Below, in pieces: positions 21,116-29,999 of a stretch of DNA of 64,000 bases. The DNA is from Acanthococcus lagerstroemiae (taxonomy: Eukaryota; Arthropoda; Insecta; Hemiptera; Eriococcidae). The position numbers and the translations under genes are program-made. How positions within the stretch are numbered: the stretch's first letter is position 1; every line of letters starts with the position of its first letter. The notes under the pieces are model-generated. The model was not told where the DNA came from, ran no database searches, and worked only from the letters and a program-made list of their open reading frames with translations. The stretch covers positions 44,732,197 to 44,796,196 of the forward strand of contig CM063113.1 of the NCBI GenBank assembly GCA_031841125.1. The letters are read 5' to 3'.

Positions 21116-21500
21116 CCATGAATGTATGTTTACACCAAAATACTGTGGTGGGTTGGAGCCTAAGCCTCCCACAGTGGCTGCAGACCGGCTTGGGAGGCGT
21201 GTGGGTGGACTACAATCATTCGAAGAAAAATTTTTTAAAAAACAGGGTGTCTACCGGTTATACGAAGATCGTTCAAAAAGTAAGGTTCCCTACGCCATAA
21301 CGCAAAACGGGGAAAAATCTGAAAGCGTTGAAGTTTTTACTATTTTTCTACATAATTTCCAAAAACGCTGATACACTTTGTTTTTCATCACTTATAACAC
21401 GTTGATGTTCCGAGAATGGTGGTACACGAAAAAACGGTAGAAACAAAATTCAACACGAGATTTTCGAACATGGAAAAAATGTATTGATGGTAACGAACAG
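21116..21500. other. No gene recognised
   Basis: Short stretch between LINE F and the BEL element. Two overlapping plus-strand frames of 60-81 codons (21118-21371) show no known domain; the phrase around 21165-21195 is GC-rich with inverted gcctccca/tgggaggc words. Confidence 0.45.
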
Positions 21501-21724
21501 ACTACAAACACAGAACTAAACTACAGAAAAAAAAAGAAAAAACTCCGAAATATCACGACGATTACTGAACTTGGTAATACCTGTACAATATGCGATATCG
21601 CTCGTACTCCGTCGATAATGCACGTAACCGCATAAACACGCTCCCCCGGGGAGGGGTCGCAGGACGCCTCAGCGAACCTCCGGAGTAACGGGCAGTCGAG
21701 CCAGGCGGGCAACAGAGCGGTCAT

Positions 21725-23285
21725 TTATAGTCTCCCGGCGATCCGAACCTGGACGCTCCTCACCGCCCCATCGGTCGGCCAACGACCCACGGTGGGTAGG
21801 GTTTCGTCCCTGACAACGACGACATCTTCGACGGTAAGGTCTGGCACTCGGCGGTGCCACTTATCTCGTAGCTGCAAGTATCGAATGTGGTTGGCCCGTA
21901 CAGAACGCCAGAGGGATTTCAACACGAGCTGGCGGGCGATCCAATATTTGTCCAATTTAGACGTGGTCGGCTGACCGTTTTCTTCTGGCAGGTCGGCTCT
22001 GGCGGACTCAGAGACGAACAGATGTGCCCCGATCTGGAAGTGGCCAGGAGTCAAAACTAAGTCATCTTGTTCTCCTACTCTCTTCACACAGAGAGGTCGA
22101 GAATTCAAGATGCCTTCGACGGTGATGAAAACAAGGCCTGGTAACTTAGAAGGGACTGGACCTGATCGTTGGTAGCCTTTGATAATGCAGACTTGGCTGA
22201 TTTCACGACTGCCTCCCACAGACCACCCTGGTGCGGCGTTCTCGGAGTGATGAACTGCCATGTCACTCCTTGTTTGGCCAAATGAGCGGCAGCGGCGACA
22301 AAGGTTTTCGCATTATCGCTACAAACGGTGGACACGGTGTACCTCGGCGGCAAACAAACTTTTGGTACGCTTAGACAAATTTATCCGCTGACGTATCTAA
22401 GCAGATTTCCAGATGCACAGCTCGAACGGTTAGACTAACGAACACAAGGCCACAAATCTTAAAATGGACTTTGCTGCGGTGACAATCGCATCTGGCAGTA
22501 AATGGTCCAAAGTAATCAACTCCGACCGAGGTGAATGGTCGGCACTCTAGCGTCCGTTCAGTTGGTAACTGCCCCATCAACTGGTTGGTAGGTTGGTCAC
22601 GGTGACGGATACAAATGACGCATCGGCGAAGAGCTCTCTTGATCGCAGAGTTTGCTCCTCCAGGAACCCAGAAACGAGTAGCGAGAGCAGCATGAATGGA
22701 ATTTTGGTTTACATGGTAAAAATCTCGATGCCATTGGTCGATGAAAAGCTCGGGAAATTTCGATCGCGGAGGAGGCTTGAAAATGTCCCCACGCCACAGT
22801 ATACGCTGCAAGTCTCGATCATCAGGATGGATTACAACTTGCCGATACATGTTGGCAATATCAGCACCAAAGGCGATCATTGGTTGGCGAAAACGCAGAA
22901 GTACGAGTATATCGAACATCTCCGGTTGGATTTGTGGTCCTTGCATCAGAATCTCATTCAATGAAAGGGCAGGTGGATTAGAGACTGCTGATGCATTGAA
23001 GACGGCACGCAATTTTATAGTGGTGCTATCAGATTTCAACACAGCATGGTGAGGTATAACAAACTGCGGTTGGTGGTTCAACTCATGCGATGGTACTAGC
23101 GACATATGGCCAAGCGATTGGTATTCGGCCATAAACTCGACATACAGGTTGCGCAACTCGGGAGAAGCGCGCTTCTCGTGACTGACCAGAACTTGGCGAA
23201 CACGAAAATGAGAATCAACTGTTAACTGGTTCAGCTTCTCTGACTTTACTGGCAGTCGGCTAATGAATCGACCTGTCTCATCTCG
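21725..23285 (-). pseudogene. BEL/Pao RT start fused to integrase
   Basis: From the MITE inward: ETGRFISRLPVKSEKLNQL, then RT fingers HHAVLKSDSTTIKLRAVFNA and palm start FGADIANMYRQVVIHPDDR. At about 22775 the frame passes directly to the integrase zinc region (LFIDQWHRDFYHVNQNS, then RRCVICIRHRD), so the YVDD half of RT and all of RNase H are deleted without breaking the frame. The integrase core keeps GVDYFGPF (Asp), CSDNAKTF (Asp) and GGLWEAVVKSAK (Glu). Frameshifts occur at about 22365 and 22150, then the C-terminal PDLTVEDVVVVRDE follows. Confidence 0.8.
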
Positions 23286-23471
23286 TTAGGGTACTATAGT
23301 TTTCGCACAGGTATACTGGATCGCCATTTTGATTCCCAAAGTTAGTCCGAGCATTCTCGGACGCACTCGCGCCCGTTCGCACCCGTTCGCGAACAAGTGA
23401 TCAAGGATGTTCGGGCTGGTTGGGAATCAAAATGGCGGTCCATTGTACCCGTGTGAAACTATGGAAACTTA
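23286..23471. mobile_element. MITE inside BEL/Pao, 6-bp TSD ATCTCG
   Basis: This 186-bp foldback element is flanked by ATCTCG at 23280-23285 and 23472-23477. Its arms pair over roughly 45 bp, with the inner part CGCCATTTTGATTCCC on one arm and its reverse complement on the other. Removing it and one target copy rejoins the BEL reading frame between STYTRD and ETGRF. A related arm (GCCATTTTGACTCC) occurs in the element at 55843-55996. It has no coding capacity. Confidence 0.8.
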
Positions 23472-23944
23472 ATCTCGGGTGTAGGTAGACAAAGAGTAGG
23501 CTTCACATTTCTCGCGCTCGTCAGTAGATCCCTGTTCTGCTGGCTCAACTTCTTCGATTTTCCAAAAGCGGCGCAACTGGTCATCAACATTGCGGATGGA
23601 TTGAATAACGCCCGGGTGTTCAGGAACGCAGCTGCGGTGTTGGCGGTGGTTGGTAATGCTCTTACAGGTGTCCACCCAAACTGCGAGTTGGCAAAATGAA
23701 CTCCGTCAATTTCGCGGGTATTGGTTTGCATGCGCTTGTAGTAATGTTCAGCTCCAATCACGATATCTAGGCTGGTGCGCTTCAACAGCTCATCAGCTAA
23801 AGATGAGCCTAATGAACATCCTTTCTGACTCAAGTCAGACATCACTGGGGGTACATTATACTGTAGAGCGCAGCCTGGAATAACATCGAGCTCAATAGGC
23901 AGATTGAAATTGGTATGACGAGAGAACCGAGAGTTAATTGACAT
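23459..23944 (-). pseudogene. BEL/Pao aspartic protease C-terminal part and RT linker
   Basis: The frame from 23944 reads ELDVIPGCALQYNVPPVMSD, then ADELLKRTSLDIVIGAEHYY, which is the second half of a BEL/Pao retropepsin-like domain (DUF1758 type; the IGADYYW-like strand is IGAEHYY). In a second frame it passes into DDQLRRFWKIEEVEP and YSLSTYTRD, the conserved linker before the RT domain. The catalytic DSG/DTG part is not present. One frame change separates the two halves. Confidence 0.75.
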
Positions 23945-23959
23945 TTAGTGTCAACCTTA

Positions 23960-24131
23960 CCACTACCATGCATGTTGGTGACAGTTCGTTCGTGTTGAAA
24001 TGCCGGTCCTCCGAGGTCAGTTTTGAGAGCGGAATAGAGGTGAAAATCACTGGGGGACAAATCGGAGCTGTACGCTGGGTGGGGGAGGCAATCCCATCCA
24101 AAAAAGACGTGTCCATTGCATACCAACAACA
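23960..24131 (-). pseudogene. mariner transposase, C-terminal fragment
   Basis: Minus-strand translation gives FFGWDCLPHPAYSSDLSPSD followed by FHLYSALKTDLGGPAFQHE. This is the third-aspartate region of mariner transposases (HPxYSPDLAPSDFHLF type), with the Asp in SSDLSPSD preserved. About 55 codons survive. The 5' half of the same gene lies 3 kb to the right at 27140-27465, with an R1-clade LINE between them. Confidence 0.8.
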
Positions 24132-26952
24132 TTTAAATCCCATATTGTTATTAACTGAGCCCTACTCAGTTATTATATCGTTATTTAATATAACTATCAT
24201 AGCTTGCTACTTTTCCCCTAATGATGAGATAGAAACCAAAGTAGACAAAATTGATTCCTTATTGAGGAACAGAACTTCAAAAAACCTACTTATCTTAGGG
24301 GACTTCAATGTAAGAACGAAGATGCTAGAAAAAATTAAAGACAGCGTTTATAGCAACATTAAAAGGAGAACAGAATATTTTGAAAAATTTATTTTTGAAA
24401 ACAATCTAGCAATACATAATAAGTATGGACAATATACCTTCCAAAACAGTAATGGAAACGGCATAATAGACTTAGTCCTTACAACCCCCGAAATCACCAA
24501 TAAAATATCAAACTTTGCTGTCACAGACTCCACTCTTTCTCCACATAAAAAGGTTACTTTTGTGCTCGTCCACAAATCAATTAGAAATCCCGGCTACTTA
24601 AATACAACCAGACAGATTAAAACCATAAACTATAAGATACTAACCGAAAAAATTACACATGGTGATTTCGCGAAATACGTTGAACTCCTTGTGGAATGTA
24701 GCAATCATCAGGAACTAGAAGAAATAATTTCGAATTTCAATGAAACGCTCAGACAGCTAATAACGGAGTGCTCCAAACATACTCAAATCAAGTCCAAAAC
24801 TTGGTGGAACAATGAACTTGATAAAACCAAACGTAAAATTAAGACTTTAACTCGTAAAATTCACAGACTAAAAGATCAAAACTTGATCTCATACCAAACT
24901 TGCAAAACAAAATTGAATCTAATACGTAAGAAGTATAAAAATGATATAATGACTGCAAAAACAAAGGCCTGGGAAGAACTGGTCAAATCGTCTAAAGCCT
25001 GGGGAACCCCTTATAAAATTGTAACTTGCAAAACCAAAAGACTAATAATACCACCTTTAAATTTCAACGGTAAGACAATATTCGAAGAGTGTAAAAAATA
25101 CGAATGTATTTTTTCCACCATGTTTCCAGAAATCAATGATATAATTCAAGACTACCCGAATAACTGCACTCAGAAATACAAAATTAACTCTACAGAATTG
25201 ACAAAAATAATTAAAAACCTAAACAACAGGAAAGCAAATGGACACGACGAAATTTCAAATAAAATGGTTAAAATCTTTCACAAGCACCTTCCTGGTTTCT
25301 TTGATTTGCTCTTTCAAAGATGTTTAGACTTTCTATATTTTCCTGTTTCCTGGAAAACAGGAAAAATTAAATTACTAAATAAACCAGGCAAAGACCCAAC
25401 GAATCCATTATCTTACAGACCCATCACTTTATTACCTGCAATAGGAAAAGTCTACGAAAAAATCATTAAATCTCTCTTAGAGGCCGAAATCGAGAAGAAT
25501 TCAATATACAACGATAACCAGTACGCATACAGAAAGAACAAATCGACAGAACATGCAATTAGTACACTAATCGAAATCATTGAGTTATTTCAATCTCGCA
25601 CTAGACATGTTCTTCTAGTCAGTTTTGACGTCTCCGGTGCCTTCGATAAAATAAAATGGTCTAGTATTCTTGAAATTTTAGAAAGAAACGGCGTTCCAAA
25701 TGAATTGCTTATCCTAACAAAGAATTTTTTGGTGAACAGAACCGTTAATTATTACACTCCTGAAGGTAATGTCGCCGTAAATAAGAAACTTGAATCCGGC
25801 GTACCACAGGGCTCTGTTCTTGGCCCACTCCTGTTTAATGTTGCCATGTCCTCAGTTCATAATAACTTTCCTTCTTTTAATAATGTACGGCTTTTAAGTT
25901 ATGCTGATGATTTAATGTTAATTATTGGAACAAATGGTTCTGAATTCAATCTCATCAACCATTGCATTAAGAACATAAACGATAGTATTAAAAAATTAGG
26001 ATTGAACATAAATGAAGAAAAAACCCAAGCAGTACTATTGTCCAAAAAATACGATAAATTAGAAGTTGAAAGTAGCTTACTACAACACATTAAGATCAAT
26101 AATAAAGTCTTAGTTATAAAACCTGAATTAAAATATCTTGGCGTTATTATAGACCAGAACTTAAACTTTTCAAAACATGTTGAAAATGTAATAGTTAAAA
26201 CAAAGAAGTACTTTAATACCTTCCGCGCGCTTTACGGAAATACCTATGGATATGATTTCAAAAACAGAATAACCCTATATAATGCTATCTTTCGATCACT
26301 AACTGAATATGCTTCATTATCCTATGCAAAAAATATTACTCAGATAACTACAGGCAGGTTACTAAGCCTACAACGACACATCTTGATCAGCATAATTTCA
26401 GGTTATAAAACTATATCTTTTTCATCTACAAATGTGATCGCTGGAATTCTCCCAGTTGATCTGCAAATTAAACAGACAAATATGATCAAGAAAGTAAAAA
26501 TCGAACACAATAAAAACAAACACTCCAGACAAACCACCAGGGACAATATACTCAAAATTAAAGAAACAATAACCCAAGAATGGCAGATTAGATATAATGA
26601 AGCAGAAACTGGACAAATAACCAAACTTTTTCTACCCAACATTCGCAACCGGCTAAAATGCACTTACTTTGAAACAAATTTTTACTTCACTCAATTTTTG
26701 ACTGGACACGGCAACTTCAACCAATATTTAACAGACAAAATTAAAGTAAAAAGTGACAGTACTTGCACAAACTGCAACAAAAATGAAACAGACAACCCAA
26801 TGCACATAAAAAACTGCACCTTCTTTCAAAACACAATCCAGAGACATGAGATGAACTTAGTAATGACTGACCTCACAACCTTGAACAAAAAAGATTTTAA
26901 AAATTATGTTAAGAATGTAACAATATTATTAAAAACGAAACCTAGCACATAA
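24124..26952 (+). CDS. R1-clade endonuclease/reverse transcriptase (5'-truncated, intact frame)
   Basis: The open frame runs from 23938, but its first 62 codons are antisense mariner; element-derived codons start at about 24124. Endonuclease: ACYFSPNDE, LLILGDFNV, GIIDLVLTTPE and TLSPHKKV, where the usual SDH reads SPH. RT: NRKANGHDEISNKMVKIF, LLNKPGKDPTNPLSYRPI, FDVSGAFDKIKW (motif A), SGVPQGSVLGPLLFNV and LLSYADDLMLII (motif C). The C-terminus has a CCHC-like end, HGNFNQYLTDKI then TCTNCNKNETDNPMHIKNC. The VSGAFD..W and C-terminal zinc knuckle point to the R1 clade. About 940 codons; the first endonuclease residues (Asn, Glu) are missing, so this copy should not be autonomous. Confidence 0.85.
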   Translation, partial: QQHLNPILLLTEPYSVIISLFNITIIACYFSPNDEIETKVDKIDSLLRNRTSKNLLILGDFNVRTKMLEKIKDSVYSNIKRRTEYFEKFIFENNLAIHNKYGQYTFQNSNGNGIIDLVLTTPEITNKISNFAVTDSTLSPHKKVTFVLVHKSIRNPGYLNTTRQIKTINYKILTEKITHGDFAKYVELLVECSNHQELEEIISNFNETLRQLITECSKHTQIKSKTWWNNELDKTKRKIKTLTRKIHRLKDQNLISYQTCKTKLNLIRKKYKNDIMTAKTKAWEELVKSSKAWGTPYKIVTCKTKRLIIPPLNFNGKTIFEECKKYECIFSTMFPEINDIIQDYPNNCTQKYKINSTELTKIIKNLNNRKANGHDEISNKMVKIFHKHLPGFFDLLFQRCLDFLYFPVSWKTGKIKLLNKPGKDPTNPLSYRPITLLPAIGKVYEKIIKSLLEAEIEKNSIYNDNQYAYRKNKSTEHAISTLIEIIELFQSRTRHVLLVSFDVSGAFDKIKWSSILEILERNGVPNELLILTKNFLVNRTVNYYTPEGNVAVNKKLESGVPQGSVLGPLLFNVAMSSVHNNFPSFNNVRLLSYADDLMLIIGTNGSEFNLINHCIKNINDSIKKLGLNINEEKTQAVLLSKKYDKLEVESSLLQHIKINNKVLVIKPELKYLGVIIDQNLNFSKHVENVIVKTKKYFNTFRALYGNTYGYDFKNRITLYNAIFRSLTEYASLSYAKNITQITTGRLLSLQRHILISIISGYKTISFSSTNVIAGILPVDLQIKQTNMIKKVKIEHNKNKHSRQTTRDNILKIKETITQEWQIRYNEAETGQITKLFLPNIRNRLKCTYFETNFYFTQFLTGHGNFNQYLTDKIKVKSDSTCTNCNKNETDNPMHIKNCTFFQNTIQRHEMNLVMTDLTTLNKKDFKNYVKNVTILLKTKPST

Positions 26953-26977
26953 GAAATATGTAATACTCGAACTCACA

Positions 26978-27021
26978 TGGAGGTAGCTCTGATAAACCGC
27001 AAGGTAAAAGGGCTACCTCCT
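26978..27021 (+). promoter_or_regulatory. Stem-loop in LINE G 3' UTR
   Basis: GGAGGTAGC at about 26979 pairs with GCTACCTCC about 27 bases later. 3' UTR stem-loops are used by several LINE clades for recognition by their own reverse transcriptase; that role here is an inference. Confidence 0.5.
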
Positions 27022-27100
27022 CGTAAAGAAATAAGTATTTGTTAAGTTAATCTCCTTATTGTTGAAAATAAACAATAAACAAATTAAGCTCGACCAACCT

Positions 27101-27139
<39 letters not shown>

Positions 27140-27465
27140 GATCATGAATAGTAGAGAAGAGAGTACCTCCGCTGACCTGAGGAAATGCTTCACTTCGCAA
27201 AGACAAGAGATGATACGGCGATCAGAACGAAGCTTAGCGTCTAGGCGCCCGACGAGTTCATCTGTGATCGGTGATGCCTTACCCGGAACGTTGCTCATCC
27301 TCGACATTCGCTCGCCCATTTCGGAATTCTCTGCACCATTTTCGCACATGTTCGATCATCATTACATCTGGACCGCTAGACAAAGCACCTTGAAAGTGTT
27401 TTTCGTAAAACGATATACCCGAAAAATGTAGCCTGAAATGGTGAACGCGAAAATTGGCGCCCATA
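27140..27465 (-). pseudogene. mariner transposase, N-terminal helix-turn-helix fragment
   Basis: Minus-strand translation reads IEHVRKWCREFRNGRANVED, then DEQRSG and, in another frame, ITDELVGRLDAKLRSDRR followed by ISCLCEV. This is the paired-type helix-turn-helix and the RSGRPS-like linker of mariner transposases. At least one frame change is present. With the C-terminal fragment at 23960-24131 it brackets LINE G; the catalytic middle (about 150 codons, first two aspartates) is missing from both pieces. Confidence 0.75.
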
Positions 27466-28544
27466 AGTTAGTGCGATAAGTCATTTTCGAAAAATGTTAC
27501 CGTCAATCATTTTTGAGGAAGTCGTCGAAGACAATGGCTACTACGTAACGCCTCGTCTACCGAGCACGAAGTCGCAAAAACTATACAATAAATCTCAGCC
27601 CGCGAGTATATCGGAAACTGGGTCGAGAAAATTATGAACATGCGGAGCACGAACTCGTCGGAGTCGTTTCTGTGTACATTTCGAAGAAAAGCACTTTCAT
27701 CAAAATAAATTATTACTCGCGAACGCCACAAAGCGACACCTCCTCCTCCTCTTCCTCCCCCCTCCCCGTATTACAACTATGTACTAGATAGGTGTCATCA
27801 ATTAAAATATTTAATTTTTACTCGTTTGCCCGGCGAATCGCAAAGTTAATTGTAAATCCGGTCGCGCAGAGCGTGTCGCATTGTCTCGCGCCTTCGCGAA
27901 CGAGCGAAATTCGTCTTTGGATATAGACTTTATCGAGGAATAAAATCCCAGTAGTCTGTGTTTGAATTTGCGTGTCACTAAAATTGAACAGTGTACGTGC
28001 TCAAAATTACGAATCGACATTCGACGGGGAAATAGTTCGTTCGCACAGTTGAGGTTTCTCATCGCAGTCGCCGCGTCCGCGTAATCGAACGCACCAACGA
28101 AGTTGTAAGGTCAAAGTAAAGGCTTCCGCATTCGAGTAATCGAGTCTCGAGTAATTGAAGAAAAATAATGTAATCGAGAATGATCGAATGTGACGACCAA
28201 AGCGAGCATAAGATTGACAGACGTGTCAGATTTGCGCTATCCCATGAGTATGGGAGGGAGGTGGGGTAGAAGATCGATAATAACTTGAGGATTGTAATGA
28301 GGAGCGAGAGAGAACTCTCAATGATTTTTGCAAGTGTAAGAAATAAAAAAGAAGAAATAATGTAAAGAAGAAAGAAAGCAATTTGAAATTTGAAAAGGGA
28401 TGACGTAGAATTTCGCTGTGCAAAAGTAATAAGTCCGGAAGGTTTGACTGTGACGATTTGATATTAACGAGTGGAGTACTAAATTTACCATGAACGGCAC
28501 AAAATACTACCGCGCCGTACCCCGAAATCAATATCATACAAAGC
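27466..28544. other. No gene recognised
   Basis: CpG-containing sequence with a TCC/CCT-rich patch near 27740-27765. Several short open frames of both orientations lack known domains. It might include the end of the interrupted mariner, but no inverted terminus could be matched. Confidence 0.4.
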
Positions 28545-28559
28545 AAATGTCCACCATTT

Positions 28560-29395
28560 TACAAACGAGTTAAATCAAATAACTCAAAACAGTACTAAAA
28601 ATGACAAAAGAGTAATAATAGCAGGGGATTGCAACATTTATATTCTGGATAATAATATAACAAATATTAGGGGGAATGGCTGAAAATGGATTAATACCAT
28701 GCATAAATCAATGTACAAGAATATCAGCTAACTCACATGTATAGACCACATATTTCTAACCCTGAAAGTCAAAAACGATATTCAAAACGCAATAATATTG
28801 ATGACTAGCATAACAGACCATTACTCTACAATCCTGGAATTAAAGAAAAAGTCAAAACAAAAAACAACTGGGTACAGAGGAAGAAACCAACTCGATTAAT
28901 AAAATAATAAATTATAAAAATATAATGACTGAATTAAAAATGCAGGATTGGTCTGTCATAACTAAAATAAAAGATGTTAATAAAGCTGCAGATGAATTCA
29001 CAAAAATAATGCAAAAGATAATACAAAAAACACAGGAACAATAAAACAACTCAAAAAAGAAAAGACACTGAAACCTTGGATTACAAGTAAAATAATAGCT
29101 AAAATCAAAAAAAGTGATAAATTACATAAGAAACTGAAGGAGCATATTGACAATGAAAATCTTAAGAAACAATATAAGGAACATAGAAACTCATTGACAA
29201 CTCTGATAAGACAAACAAAAGTACAATACTACGAAAAACAGATAAAAAACACACCATTTAATAGTAAAGAAATGTGGAAAACTATGAACAGAATAACCCA
29301 AATTAACTCCAAGAAAACTACTAAAAACAAAGATCCAGAAACTATATCAGTCAACAATATAATATATGACAACAAAACTGAAATATCAAACTTTT
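28560..29395 (+). pseudogene. LINE H endonuclease and inter-domain region
   Basis: Translated pieces are RVIIAGDCNIYILD (GDFN reads GDCN), AENGLIPCINQCTRISANSH, DHIFLTL and SITDHYSTILEL (the TDH/SDH catalytic pair). After stops at 29041 and 29063 the frame resumes as KPWITSKIIAKIKKSDKLHK ... YYEKQIKNTPFNSKEMWKTM, the basic linker found between endonuclease and RT in many LINEs. The frame ends at the insertion point (EISNF). Confidence 0.7.
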
Positions 29396-29999
29396 AGTCC
29401 AAAATACATACCTTTTCGTACTTTATTGAATGCTTTCGCTAAAGTCAATTCAACCCCTTCGAAAAAGGAAAAACTGACCTCGGGGCATCAATGGGGATCG
29501 GAACGCGAAACCTAACTGAATATTCGAAATCGGCAACACAAAAAAAAAATTAATATTCTGATTTTCCAAATTGAATTAATTTCGCTTCTTCAACTTTTTC
29601 GGCGAAGTCAAGTGAGTCTTTTTGAGTGACTCGATTTTAGTACCGAATCGGGGTCAGATCAAAAATTTGATAGACTTTTCGCATTCAGCGATTCAAAACC
29701 TCTATTCTGACACCTTATTCATTTTTTTTTTAATTTAAAAAAAAACAAATTCAAACTAGCCCGTTAGAAGGAAAAAAGGTCAAATTTGGGAACCAAATCG
29801 CGATCCGGTTGAAAATTTTATCACACTTTCGAATTTAACGACTCAAAATACTTATATTTATTTATTTTTTTGACATGTTCCCGTTTAAAATTCCAAAATT
29901 AGTGACACATCCAAACCGCCCATTGAGGGAAGGTAACATTTTCTTACTGGATGGGCAAGATCACGAATTAAATGATCACACACTTCATTTTTTTTAAAC
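29396..29999. mobile_element. 604-bp insert in LINE H flanked by 31-bp direct repeats
   Basis: The insert is bounded by TATGACAACAAAACTGAAAT... at 29365-29395 and the same sequence with one mismatch at 30000-30030. The LINE reading resumes immediately after the second copy (EISNF then FNQHYTNIAN). Inside, three degenerate blocks of about 130 bp share aatcg..atc..a and cttttcg.attcagcgattcaaaa-type words. No poly(A), TIR or coding region is visible. Confidence 0.6.

Larger units (their letters stand above)
21500..23944 (-). mobile_element. BEL/Pao LTR retrotransposon remnant
   Basis: Minus-strand pol remnant in the order protease end, RT start, (deletion), integrase zinc domain, integrase core, integrase C-terminus, followed by a probable 3' LTR (about 21720-21500). 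Gag and the 5' LTR are missing; the 5' side stops at about 23944 where mariner sequence begins. A 186-bp MITE is inserted at 23286-23471. Confidence 0.8.
24124..27136 (+). mobile_element. LINE G, R1-clade, 5'-truncated with poly(A)
   Basis: This insertion has an intact reading frame to 26952, a 3' UTR with a small stem-loop, and a 33-base poly(A) (27104-27136). It begins abruptly within the endonuclease domain at about 24124. Mariner sequence of opposite orientation abuts both ends, so it landed in a mariner. Intact coding and a long poly(A) suggest it is the youngest LINE in the window. No clear target-site duplication could be read. Confidence 0.85.
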
